From: Candidatus Leptovillus gracilis
GTDB taxonomy: Bacteria; Chloroflexota; Anaerolineae; Promineifilales; Promineifilaceae
NCBI GenBank assembly: GCA_016716065.1
Contig: JADJXA010000006.1
Location: forward strand, 280,686 to 344,685
Reading direction: 5' to 3'
DNA length: 64,000 nt
The translations under genes and the position numbers were made by a program. Below the pieces are notes generated by a model that did no database searches, was not told the DNA's origin, and was given only the letters and a program-made list of their open reading frames with translations. Shown here piece after piece: positions 25,349 to 35,000 of the stretch; the first letter of the stretch is position 1; the number at the start of each line of letters is the position of its first letter.

Positions 25349-27146
25349 ATCAAATCGCAAAAAACCGCCGATCAGTAAAGCGTCACGGCAGTGGCGTCGC
25401 ATGGATCTTCATTTACATACCCCTGCTTCCAACGATTTCCAACAATCCGGCGTCACCTATCTGGACATTCTGCGTCAGGCAGAGATTCGCGGCCTGCACA
25501 TCATTGCCTTCACCGACCACAACACAGTGGCCGGCTTTGCCGCCATGAAAAAAGAAATCGAGCAGCTTTTGTGGCTCGAAGAATTAGACCGGATGCACAG
25601 CGACGAAAAACGGCGTCTGGAAGAATATCGCCGCTTATTGGGCAAAATTTTGGTGCTGCCCGGTTTTGAATTTACGGCCACATTTGGCTTCCACATTTTG
25701 GGCATTTTCCCTTCAGAGACGCCGGTAAATTTCCTGGAACACCTGTTGTTAACCCTAAACGTCCCGATAGACAAATTAAACGAAGGCAGTTCTACTGTGG
25801 GATCAACCAGCGACGTGCTGCGGGCCTATCAGGTCATTAATCAGGCGGGGGGGTTGGTCATTGCCGCCCATGCCAATTCCAACAACGGCGTGGTGATGCG
25901 CGGCCTGGATTTTGGCGGTCAGACGCGGATTGCCTATACGCAAGACGCCAATTTGCACGCCCTGGAGGTAACTGACCTGGAAAAGCGCGGCCATTACACC
26001 ACCCGGCGCTTTTTTGATGGCTCTAAACCGGAATACCCCCGACCGATGCGCTGCATTCAAGGCTCAGACGCCCACCGGCTGATACGTGAATCGCCACAGG
26101 CCAAGGTGCTGGGCGTGGGCGACCGCACCACCGAGATTTTGTTGGATGAAGTCAGTTTTACGGCGATTGAGCAGGTGATCAAGGGGAACGATTTGTCATT
26201 GACACGGCCGTATCGCGGCCCCGCCAACCCGATAGATTTTGTGCAGCTGGCCCGTGAAGAAGGTGAATCCATCGTCCAGACATTTTATCCCACCGTCGCC
26301 AAGCGGGGTGGCTACCTGGACCGTTTGCTGCAAGATGTCTGCGCCATGTCCAACACCAATGGCGGCACCATTTACATCGGCGTTTCCGACAATCCCGCGG
26401 AAGAACCGTTGGGCGTGCGCGAAGTGGATAAAACAATAGACCTGCTGTATACCGGCGTATCCAGCCGCATCACCCCCGAACCCAACATCCACATAGACAC
26501 CCTACCCTCACAAAAGAAACAGATCGTGCGCGTCACCGTGCAGCCAGGGGCAGAACGGCCGTATGCCATAGATGACAACCAGTTCTATGTGCGCGACGAG
26601 TCGGAGTCTAACCTGGCCGTGCGCGATGAGATCGTGCGGTTGGTGGCCCACGGGCTGCAGCGCGGGGAAATTGAACTGGCTGGCGGTGACAAGCGCCCGG
26701 AACTGGTTCCAGATGCCCAACCAACGGCCGTCAACAAACCAGAAAAACATCACCATCACCCTTCCCCCGCCAGACTCAGCAACGCCGCGCCGCAGTTGGA
26801 ACCACCACGCACCGGCGTGGAAATTCTCAACAGCGAAAAACGCAACGGGGTCATCTACCATACAGTGCGCGATTTACGCAACGGCAACCTGATCCAAAAC
26901 GTCACCAAATCCTCGGCGCGCAAGCTGTGGCATTACGCCATCGCCCAAACCGAGGCCGGACTGCCACAAACCGACAAACTGCGCTGGCAAGGCAATGTGG
27001 CGATTGTAGATGCCCGCAAACAGGGCGACAAAGTCTTCTACGACCTGGCCCTGCGTGACGATGACGCTGTTCACGTCTACTATGGCGTCACCGACAGCGG
27101 CCTCAATGATGAATGGCTTTCTTTGGTGGGGCAGAGTCAGCAGTAG
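25341..27146 (+). CDS. PHP phosphoesterase fused to an AlbA_2 (Schlafen-type) domain
   Basis: 601 residues from a GTG at 25341, preceded by AAAAAGGA. Residues about 15-275 form a PHP domain with all main metal motifs: DLHLHTPAS, AFTDHN, PGFEFTA, AAHANS and GSDAHR. Residues about 300-430 form an AlbA_2/Schlafen-like domain (FVQLAREEGESIVQTFYP, NGGTIYIGVSDN). A Pro/His-rich linker and a conserved C-terminal domain of about 110 residues (GVEILNSEKRNGVIY) follow. PHP enzymes hydrolyse phosphoesters; AlbA_2 binds nucleic acid or nucleotides. The combined role is unknown. It overlaps the response regulator gene. Confidence 0.85.
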   Translation: MARSNRKKPPISKASRQWRRMDLHLHTPASNDFQQSGVTYLDILRQAEIRGLHIIAFTDHNTVAGFAAMKKEIEQLLWLEELDRMHSDEKRRLEEYRRLLGKILVLPGFEFTATFGFHILGIFPSETPVNFLEHLLLTLNVPIDKLNEGSSTVGSTSDVLRAYQVINQAGGLVIAAHANSNNGVVMRGLDFGGQTRIAYTQDANLHALEVTDLEKRGHYTTRRFFDGSKPEYPRPMRCIQGSDAHRLIRESPQAKVLGVGDRTTEILLDEVSFTAIEQVIKGNDLSLTRPYRGPANPIDFVQLAREEGESIVQTFYPTVAKRGGYLDRLLQDVCAMSNTNGGTIYIGVSDNPAEEPLGVREVDKTIDLLYTGVSSRITPEPNIHIDTLPSQKKQIVRVTVQPGAERPYAIDDNQFYVRDESESNLAVRDEIVRLVAHGLQRGEIELAGGDKRPELVPDAQPTAVNKPEKHHHHPSPARLSNAAPQLEPPRTGVEILNSEKRNGVIYHTVRDLRNGNLIQNVTKSSARKLWHYAIAQTEAGLPQTDKLRWQGNVAIVDARKQGDKVFYDLALRDDDAVHVYYGVTDSGLNDEWLSLVGQSQQ

Positions 27147-27162
27147 GAAGGCCGTGGGCCGT

Positions 27163-27247
27163 GTCATTCTGAGCGGAGTCTGCGGAGCGAAGAATCCCCT
27201 TTTGTCTGCCGCAAAGGGAATCTTCTTCGAAGACTCGTCAGAATGAC
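27163..27247. repeat. CATTCTGA inverted-repeat element
   Basis: An 85-bp element bounded by GTCATTCTGA (27163-27172) and TCAGAATGAC (27238-27247). Inside it GAAGAATCCCCTTT pairs with AAAGGGAATCTTC. Elements of this look are common non-coding repeats in environmental genomes. It is not autonomous. Confidence 0.7.
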
Positions 27248-27327
27248 GCCTTCTTTTGCCAGCGTTGTCTGGCAAAAGACATAGGTATGTTCTCAGTATT
27301 TCGGGGTCGATCGGTGGTAAAGAGGTA

Positions 27328-27354
27328 AACGCCGGGTAAACCCGGCGTTGTTTT
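27328..27354 (+). terminator. Terminator of the PHP/AlbA operon
   Basis: AACGCCGGG pairs with CCCGGCGTT around TAAA, then GTTTT. It is followed by two more hairpins before the convergent gene: 27358-27367 with 27370-27379 (perfect), and 27399-27420 (one mismatch). The whole 335-bp gap holds repeats and hairpins, no gene. Confidence 0.8.
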
Positions 27355-27481
27355 ATAGACCAGCGCTCAAGCGCTGGTCGTTGCCGGTTATCCGCTGCGC
27401 CTGGAGCTAAAGCCCCAGGCTAAAAAACGATGCCCCGTAAACAGGGCTAGAGACGACCGTGACGGTAACGACAGGCCTCCC

Positions 27482-28912
27482 TTACTCTGCCAACTCTTGC
27501 CCCAGGCGCGTGGCGGCAGCGGCCATGCCCACCAGCAGCCAAAACGCCGTCACGGCGTGATGAAATTCCAGATTGAACAGATAATGGTCAAATGCCCCGG
27601 CCACCAACCCGCCAACAACGGCCGCGTGCAGCCCCAACCAGATCGCATCCAAGCGCTCGTGTCCTTTGAATATGCGCCGATTGAAAAACGCATAGGCGAA
27701 GAGAACGCCAATCACCATTAAAAAGGCCAACAACCCCACCAACCCCATCACTTCGGCGATGGTGAAATAGACGTTGGCGACGCCCAAATAAATGTCTATA
27801 TCCGGCGTACCGGCAAAACCTACGCCAAACACCGGATACCGTTGGATGAGGATGAGAGCGTCTTTGTATTCGCCAAAACGCATTTGCGTCGCCAGGTCCT
27901 GCCCCTGGATGCCCTCGACAAAACGAGCAACATACCCCTGAGTAACCGGCAGCAGCAAAAACAGCAGCCCGGCGATGCCCATGGCCGGCAGCAAGCGCCG
28001 GTAACGCAGCACAGCCACGTAAGCCAGACCGGCCGCCAAGCCCAACATGGCGCTGCGCGAAAACGTGAGAACCAGGGCGACGACAATCAGACCAAACAAG
28101 AGCATGGTGAACCAACGGGAGAACAACGGCCGTTTCGCCACCAACTGCGGTCCGGCCAACGCCCCAATCATCAACAGCAAGCCCCCCAATACATTCGGGT
28201 CCACCGACGTGCCAATTGCCCGCTCCGACAGCGCCGGATTCTCCTCGATGTAGCGAATCACCCAGCCGCCGGGATAGCCCAACCGCTGCAACATATTCAA
28301 CAACGCATTGGCCGTTTCTTCGGGAATAAGCCATAAGCCAATTGCCAGGACGGCCGCCGCCGTTCCGGCCAGCAAGACCACTTTCACCAGCCGTTCCAAC
28401 CGCTGCCAGGTGGTGCAATAATCAATCACCACCAACACAAACGACAGGCTCAGGATCAATTCGGCAAATTTGCGCAGCAGCGTGGGTGTCAGCGGCCCGT
28501 TGCTCAGGCCAAATATAAAGGAAAAGACGGCGACAATGATGAACAGTCCCAGCGGCAAAGTCAGCGGCGACAGGACGATGGTGCGCTGCCGGCCGGTGAC
28601 CAAGCCCAACGCCCAGACCACAAACACTGAGCCGAGAGCCATGTCTAAAAAAGTAGGCGTCAGGCCAATGTCTATAGGCAAAGTGGCAAAAGGCAGCAGG
28701 CAGACCACCAGAACCACGCCCCAAAAGCCAATCTCAATGTCGCGCAGGACAATGAAGCCGGCCAAAAGCGCCAGCAAGACGGCCGCCCCGGCCAGTGGTC
28801 CGCCAAAGCCAAGAATGAGGCCGCCCAAAACGGCCGTGCCCCCCAACACTGCGCCCAGCTTCAACCAGGACCCTGCACTGCCGCGCCAGGAGAATTCCGT
28901 AGACGACGCCAT
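27482..28912 (-). CDS. O-antigen ligase-like membrane protein
   Basis: 476 residues from the ATG at 28912, which overlaps the upstream stop codon as TGATG. About 11-12 hydrophobic segments, with the large periplasmic loop and the short RYPVFGVGFAG motif typical of the O-antigen ligase/polymerase (Wzy_C) family. Such proteins join undecaprenyl-linked sugars to an acceptor or polymerise them. In a Chloroflexota cell the acceptor is more likely an exopolysaccharide or glycoprotein than LPS. Translational coupling to the phosphoribosyltransferase looks fortuitous in function. Confidence 0.82.
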   Translation of the reverse strand: MASSTEFSWRGSAGSWLKLGAVLGGTAVLGGLILGFGGPLAGAAVLLALLAGFIVLRDIEIGFWGVVLVVCLLPFATLPIDIGLTPTFLDMALGSVFVVWALGLVTGRQRTIVLSPLTLPLGLFIIVAVFSFIFGLSNGPLTPTLLRKFAELILSLSFVLVVIDYCTTWQRLERLVKVVLLAGTAAAVLAIGLWLIPEETANALLNMLQRLGYPGGWVIRYIEENPALSERAIGTSVDPNVLGGLLLMIGALAGPQLVAKRPLFSRWFTMLLFGLIVVALVLTFSRSAMLGLAAGLAYVAVLRYRRLLPAMGIAGLLFLLLPVTQGYVARFVEGIQGQDLATQMRFGEYKDALILIQRYPVFGVGFAGTPDIDIYLGVANVYFTIAEVMGLVGLLAFLMVIGVLFAYAFFNRRIFKGHERLDAIWLGLHAAVVGGLVAGAFDHYLFNLEFHHAVTAFWLLVGMAAAATRLGQELAE

Positions 28913-29460
28913 CACTCGGTGAAGACCGGCAAATTGCCCAAAGCCACAATGTGCGACCAATCCGTGTCGCCTTCGGTGAAAACGGCGGCAACCCGGCTGA
29001 CTTTCGCCCTGGCCTGGGTGCAGATCATTTCCATGCCTTCCAACGTGCTGCCCGTGCTGACCACATCATCCACCAGGATGACTTTTTTGCCGGTAATCAG
29101 GCTCTTGTCTTTTTCGTCCAGGTACAACTGCTGCGGCGCGCCGGTGGTGATAGACACCGTTTGCGCCTCAAGAGCCGCGCCCATGTAGGTTTTGTATGAC
29201 TTACGCAAGACCACATAAGGCAGCCCCATCAGGGCGCTCATTTCATAAATCAACGGGATGCTTTTGGCTTCGGCCGTAACCAAAACCTGCGCTTCGGTTT
29301 CTTTCAGGCGTTCGGCCAGGGCCGCGGCGGCCGCTTTGACAATGTTGGTGTCACCCAGCATATTGAAGATGGCAATGCGCACGCCCGGCGCAACTTCAAA
29401 CAGCGGGAGATGACGGATAATGCCGGCGATCTGAACCATGTAGGTCTCGCGTTGCGACAT
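28912..29460 (-). CDS. Purine-type phosphoribosyltransferase
   Basis: 182 residues from the ATG at 29460, preceded by AAAAGGAG; the frame is open further upstream but the extra part is not family-like. The PRPP-binding motif VILVDDVVSTGST lies near 125. The overall pattern (GDTNIVKAAAAALAERL, VTAEAKSIPLIYEMS) resembles adenine phosphoribosyltransferase-type proteins. The substrate is uncertain. An inverted repeat TCAGGTAAA/TTTACCTGA (29481-29489 and 29516-29524) lies in its leader and may be an operator or RNA hairpin. Confidence 0.8.
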   Translation of the reverse strand: MSQRETYMVQIAGIIRHLPLFEVAPGVRIAIFNMLGDTNIVKAAAAALAERLKETEAQVLVTAEAKSIPLIYEMSALMGLPYVVLRKSYKTYMGAALEAQTVSITTGAPQQLYLDEKDKSLITGKKVILVDDVVSTGSTLEGMEMICTQARAKVSRVAAVFTEGDTDWSHIVALGNLPVFTE

Positions 29461-29699
29461 GGGTGATGGTCTCCTTTTTATCAGGTAAAATGCGGACAGT
29501 TGCAAACAAGCATAGTTTACCTGAATGGGCACGCAGAAGATAGAAAGATTGGCATTTTGTTCAGATTTCAAAGGGATAGCGACGAATGACAAGGCGACGG
29601 GCAGCGAGTCCACCATGATTGGGCCGGCCTGGCGCGGACGGCCGTACTGACCAATGTTATGATGCCTGGGTCAGTGCGATGCGCCAGAGGTGAGTTCTT

Positions 29700-30680
29700 A
29701 TGAAAGCAATCGCTGTGCAAAACGAAGCGGACAAGCCGCTTTTGGTCTGGCAAGAGGTGGCCGACGTGACCAACGGACCGGATGAGGTGTTGGTGGCGGT
29801 GCGGGCAACGGCCGTAAACCGCGCCGATCTTGCCCAGGCCAGAGGCCATTACCCACCCCCACCGGGAGCCAGCAAAATTTTAGGGCTGGAAATGGCTGGG
29901 GTGATTACCGCCGTTGGCGACAACGTCACCGACTGGCAGGCGGGCGACCGGGTATGCGCCCTGCTGCCGGGCGGCGGCTACGCCGAAATGGCCGCCGTGC
30001 CCGCCGGAATGCTCATGCGGCTGCCGGATACGTGGCCCTTTGCCCTGGGCACGGCCGTGCCTGAAGCCTGGTTCACGGCATTTGTGAACCTATTTCTGGA
30101 AGGTGGTCTGCAAGCCGGGGAAACAGTTCTCATTCACGCCGGGGCCAGCGGCGTGGGCACGGCGGCCATCCAACTGGCGCGGGTCGCCGGGGCACGGGTC
30201 TTGGTGACGGCCGGATCGCCGGAAAAGCTGGCCCGCTGCCGGGAATTGGGCGCGACGTTAGCCATTAACTATAAGGAAGAGGAGTTTGCGACGGCCGTTG
30301 CCGCCGCCACCCACAACGAAGGGGTAGACCTGATTCTAGACCCGGTGGGCGGCGCGTATTTGGCGGGCAATGTGCGCAGTCTGCGCCGCTTTGGGCGGTT
30401 GGTGAACATCGGCACATTGGGCGGCGTGAAAGGCGAGATGAACACCGGCCTGCTGCTGGGCAAACGGCTGAAGATTATCGGGTCTACATTGCGGGGACGG
30501 CCGTTGGCCGAAAAAGTCACCATCACCCGCCAATTCACGGAACGGTTCTGGCCCCTGCTGCGCACCGGCGAACTGCAACCTGTCCTGGACGCCACCTTTC
30601 CCATCACCCAGGCGCAAGAAGCCCACGAATACGTTGCCCAAAACCGCAACATCGGCAAGGTGGTCTTGCTGCTTGCCTGA
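29700..30680 (+). CDS. NAD(P)H quinone oxidoreductase (zinc-free MDR, PIG3-like)
   Basis: 326 residues, medium-chain dehydrogenase/reductase fold. The N-terminal GroES-like part shows TAVNRADLAQARGHYPPPPG, as in PIG3/TP53I3 quinone oxidoreductases. The cofactor motif HAGASGVGTAAIQLA lies near 147. No catalytic zinc ligands are visible. It probably reduces quinones with NADPH. It is divergent from the phosphoribosyltransferase gene, with about 240 bp between them. Confidence 0.92.
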   Translation: MKAIAVQNEADKPLLVWQEVADVTNGPDEVLVAVRATAVNRADLAQARGHYPPPPGASKILGLEMAGVITAVGDNVTDWQAGDRVCALLPGGGYAEMAAVPAGMLMRLPDTWPFALGTAVPEAWFTAFVNLFLEGGLQAGETVLIHAGASGVGTAAIQLARVAGARVLVTAGSPEKLARCRELGATLAINYKEEEFATAVAAATHNEGVDLILDPVGGAYLAGNVRSLRRFGRLVNIGTLGGVKGEMNTGLLLGKRLKIIGSTLRGRPLAEKVTITRQFTERFWPLLRTGELQPVLDATFPITQAQEAHEYVAQNRNIGKVVLLLA

Positions 30681-30760
30681 GGCCGTCATCAGTAATCAGT
30701 AATCAGTGTTCAGTGACCAGTTTTCAGTCCGCGCTGCCCCACACTGAACACTGAACACTA
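30681..30760. repeat. CAGTGTTCAGT-type intergenic repeats
   Basis: Tandem short units (CAGTAATCAGT, CAGTGTTCAGT) followed by inverted copies (CACTGAACACTGAACAC), forming a hairpin between convergent genes. The same heptamer-like unit fills 62628-62735. Confidence 0.7.
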
Positions 30761-31993
30761 CTAAGCCCCTGGAAGATCAACCATCTCGGCCTCCGGCAGC
30801 TCTTGTTCCGGCGGTGGTGGGAGTTCAGCGGCGGGCAGCGGCATATCTTCGGCAAAGGGAGGCAGGTCGAACAATTTGCGCCAGGCGTAGGTGCTGATGA
30901 GTTTGATAGAGGCCAGCAGCGGCGCGGCCAAAACAGCCCCCAGAATGCCGCCCAGCGACGCGCCCATCAACACCCCCAGCAGCACCAACAGCGGATGCAA
31001 ATCCAGCGCATTGCCCACCACGCGGGGCACAAGCAAGTTATTCTCTAACTGTTGGATGAGGATCATAATGCCTAGCGTCGCCAGGGCAAGCTGCACGCTG
31101 CTGAGGCCCCAGGCGTTGCTTGGCTGCAAAACAGCCACAGTGATAGCGACAACGGCCGTCACAATCGGCCCCAGGTTGGGCACAAATTCCAGCAGCCCGG
31201 CCATCACCCCCAACGCCAATGAATACTGCACCCCCAACACGGCCAGGCTGATCCCCGTCACCACCCCAATGACCAGCCCCAAAATAACCTGCCCGCGCAA
31301 ATAAGAACTCCAGATAACGCTGCTGTAACGCATCAGCCGTTGGGCGTCTTGTTCGTAGCCGGGCGTTTTGGCAAAGCGCATCACATAACCGCCTAATTTG
31401 GGAATTTCGGCGATCAGGTAAATGGACATGATAAAAATGAAGAACATCTGCCCCAGTAAGTTAATCGTCCCGGTGGCGAAACTGGTCAAAAAACGGCCGC
31501 TGCGCGTTACGGTCGGCTCTACATAACCAAGCACCTGGTTGATCACCGCATCCCAGTTGATAGACGTGGGCGAAATTGAAAATGGGCCAAACCGCAGCGG
31601 CTCCGTGCGTTCGCTCAGCTCTTCCAGCAGCACCAATAAGTCGGTGATCAGCGAAGGAATCCGGTTCACAAACGACACAACCTGATCATAGATGGTAACA
31701 CCCAAAACGACACTGCCCCCCACAATCAGCACCAACAACATCAGATAAATAACCGCAATCACCAGACTGCGGCTAATGCGGGTACGTGTGTTAATAAAAA
31801 CAACCAGTGGATTCACCAGATAAGCCAGAATAGCCGCTATCGTCACCAGGCGAATGATGGACGTAAAGCGCAGCGTCAGGGTAATGAGCAAAACCAGCCC
31901 GGTGACCGCCACAATAATTTTGGTATTCTGGCTCCACCTGGGTGATTGATACTCTGGCTCGTTTGCGGCAGAAGTGGGTGAATCTACTGTCAT
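30761..31993 (-). CDS. AI-2E family transporter (PerM-like)
   Basis: 410 residues with about eight hydrophobic segments. The typical pattern is present: ILAYLVNPLVVFINTRTRI near the start, the extracytoplasmic segment, and LEFVPNLGPIVTAVVAI and VGNALDLHPLLVLLGVLMG near the end. Members export autoinducer-2 or, in some cases, act as Na+/H+ antiporters; the substrate cannot be told here. The C-terminal tail is Pro/Glu-rich. It is monocistronic. Confidence 0.92.
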   Translation of the reverse strand: MTVDSPTSAANEPEYQSPRWSQNTKIIVAVTGLVLLITLTLRFTSIIRLVTIAAILAYLVNPLVVFINTRTRISRSLVIAVIYLMLLVLIVGGSVVLGVTIYDQVVSFVNRIPSLITDLLVLLEELSERTEPLRFGPFSISPTSINWDAVINQVLGYVEPTVTRSGRFLTSFATGTINLLGQMFFIFIMSIYLIAEIPKLGGYVMRFAKTPGYEQDAQRLMRYSSVIWSSYLRGQVILGLVIGVVTGISLAVLGVQYSLALGVMAGLLEFVPNLGPIVTAVVAITVAVLQPSNAWGLSSVQLALATLGIMILIQQLENNLLVPRVVGNALDLHPLLVLLGVLMGASLGGILGAVLAAPLLASIKLISTYAWRKLFDLPPFAEDMPLPAAELPPPPEQELPEAEMVDLPGA

Positions 31994-32051
31994 ACATGCC
32001 TCAGTTGAAAATAATAGTATGGTTCATCGTGAGCAAAATGTCTGTTTAACG

Positions 32052-35000
32052 TCACCGCGTCAATTCTACCTCATAGACGTAAAAAAGGGGGTCGGCGTGA
32101 TGACCGGGTTGGGAATAGGCACGGCCGTTTGGATACACCGCCCCCACCTCTTCCATTTCAGCCGCCCGCTCCGGCAAAAAAATAAAAGTCAACTGATCGC
32201 CGGACGGGGCCGGCAGTTCGGCGTCGGCATCGGGCACATCAAACAAATTGGCATTCGCCTGAAATTCAGTCGCCAGGAAAGGGATGGTGGGAAAGCTGAT
32301 ATACATGCTCGGCGGGCCGTAAAAATAAGCTGTCCAGTCCGCGCCAGCCAAGGTGTTTAAATAATCGGCCATGCCCTGGGCGATCTCCGTATTGCGGTCG
32401 CCAAAGCTGTAAGATTGCCGGTAACGGCCGTAATAGAAAAACATTTCATTCAGCGACAACAACATGGCAACAACCAGCAGCACTGGCAAAAGATAATCGG
32501 CACGGCCGCTGCCGGGGCGCAGCGCCAACAGCCAACGCCCAATCTCCACCAGCGCCTGCGCCGCCAGTAAACTCAACAGCGGCGCGACCAATACCAGCCG
32601 GTGGCTGCCCGGCGTTTCGATGAGCAGCGCACCGCCAAACAGCAGCGCGACAAACAATGGCGCCAGCAGCAGCGCATAACGGGCCTGTCGCAGCCGCAGC
32701 AGAGCAAGCATTACGCCCAAGACAAACAGCACCGCCGGAATGGTACTCAGCAGCGGCACACCGGGCCGGTACGCCGGGCTGACGTCGCTGGCGGCGTTGA
32801 AGGCCAGCAGCGCGCGCTGCACCTGATCGCCAAAAATCGCCAGTTGGCTGCGGCCAGTGAGGCTGGCTTCCTGCGCCAGCCAGCCAGTCTGCCCGGCCAA
32901 AATGCCGTAGCCCTGAAAACGTTCCATGAACACGCCGGGATGCCCGGCGTAAAACAACATCTGCGGCAGGGCCACCAGCCAGGCCAACAGCGCCGCCGCC
33001 AGGATGTGCCGCGCCTGCCGCCGCAGCGCCGTCCGGTCAGCCAACAGCGCCCAGAACAACAACAGCAGCAGCGCCAGGGGCAGCAGCCGGGAGGCGGTGA
33101 AAACATAGGCGTTCAGCCCGCTGAGCAGCCCGGCCCACAACCAGGCGCGGCGCGGTTGACGGCCGTTTTGCCCCTCCGTCCAGGCCACAGCCAACAGACC
33201 CAGAGCCAGCAGCAAGAGCAAGCCATCCCAGATATTGGTCAGCCCCAGCCGGCTGTAGTGCAGATGAAAATGGGAGCCGAGCAGCAGCACGGCCGTTACC
33301 AGTCCCACTTCCAGGCTCCACACCCGCGCCCCCAGCCAAAACGCCGCCACCACAGTCAGCGCCCCCACCAGCGGCGACAACATGCGGATAGACAACACGG
33401 TGGGACCGAGCAGTTTCACCGGCACGGCCATCAGAAAATAAGGCAGCGTGGGATTGCTCATCCAGCCGGTGGAGAAGGGACTGCGCGCCAGGCCATCAGC
33501 CACGGCGCGCACGTCCAGGCCGAGGCCCGCTTCCAACCCATTCAGGATAAATGGATGGTCGGCCAGCCCGGCGGTGCGGATGATGAGGGCGGTAAAAAAG
33601 AGGACGACGCTGCCGATCCACACAAAGCGCCGGTTCAGCGGCAGGCCATGCCCGGCGCTGGCAGCGGCGGTGGGAGCGGCTGGCCGGTGGAGGGCCATAA
33701 ACCCGACCACGCTGCCCAGCAGCCACAAACTCAACGTCAGCCACGGCGGCCAGGGGCCGTTGGCGTTGGCCTGGCGGTAGGCCAGCCAAACCAACAGCAG
33801 GCCGAGCAAAAACCACCAGCGCTGTCGGGGAAACGAAAAATCGCGCAGGTTGGGCAGCGGCCGCCTGACCAGCCCCATTGCGCCCACGGCCCCCACCCGC
33901 CACAGGAACATCAGCAGGGCGACGAAGCCATACACAAACCAGCGCAGGCCGCCAGGTGGATTGGCTTCCGCGCTGGCGATGGTGGTCTGGCCGATGAAGG
34001 TCAGGGCCAGGGCTAAAAAGAGCAGCCCGGCGGCGATCACGTCGAAGGAGCGACGGCCGTTCGCTTCTTCCTCTGGGAGCGCGGGCGGGACGCCCGCTCT
34101 CTCAGGGGGGAGTGGCTGCCAATCTACTACCTCGGCGCCAGGTTGGGCGGCGCTGCGGCGCTGTACGGCCGTTTCTAATTCGGCAATGGTAAACGGGCGG
34201 GCCGGCGGCAGGTACGGTTCGATGGGGCCGTCGGCCACTTTGCGGGCGACAAACAGCACGTATGCGCCCCGTTCCTGGGCTTCTTCGTCGTAAAACGGCC
34301 GTAACCAGCGCTCGGTTAGACCCAGGCTGTTCTGCCAGGGCGCCAAAATCCAGTGGCCGGTCAGGAAGTGCATAGCCGCCGCCGGCAAGCCCTGCGCATG
34401 GCCGATTTCCAGCGCGTGCAGCGCCTGGGGTGAAAAATAATACTGCCAGCGTTCCACCGCCAGCCCCGCTTCGGCCAATCGCGCCGCCCACACCTCAGGA
34501 CCATCGGTGTGAACATGGCGCGAGATAAAGTTGAAGCCCTGGCGATAGCGGTCGGCCGCGCCCGGCAAACTCAGCTTCTCCAAGAACTGCGCGCCGCCGA
34601 GCCATTGGCTGAAGTATTGGCTGGGCATGGTGATGAGGAAACGGCCGTCTGGCTGCAACACCCGGCTCGTCTCATTCAGCACGGCCTGCACGTCGGGGAT
34701 GTGTTCCAGCACCGAATTAGAGAAGGCGCTGGCGAAGGTGTGGTCGGGGAAAGGCAGGCGGTCGCCCATGGCCTGCATCACCTGATCATACTGGCCGGAG
34801 CGATGGGCTTTGTTCAGCGGTCCCCACCAGGGGTCTATGCCCACGTCAATCCGCCGGTTGAAAGTCATTTGGGCGAAGTGGCCGTCGCCACAGCCGACGT
34901 CCAGCGTGGGACCCGGCAGATCTATGGCAAAATAAAAACGGGATTCCACCGCCCGCAGGATGGCGCGAAAGGCGGGGATGGTTTTAAGCTGCCGCCAGAG

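Noticed and set aside
32601..34016. 471-codon open frame on the plus strand
   Set aside because: Lies wholly opposite the methyltransferase/GT39 gene, is Gln/Arg/Pro-rich and has no family pattern; a mirror of GC-rich membrane-protein codons.
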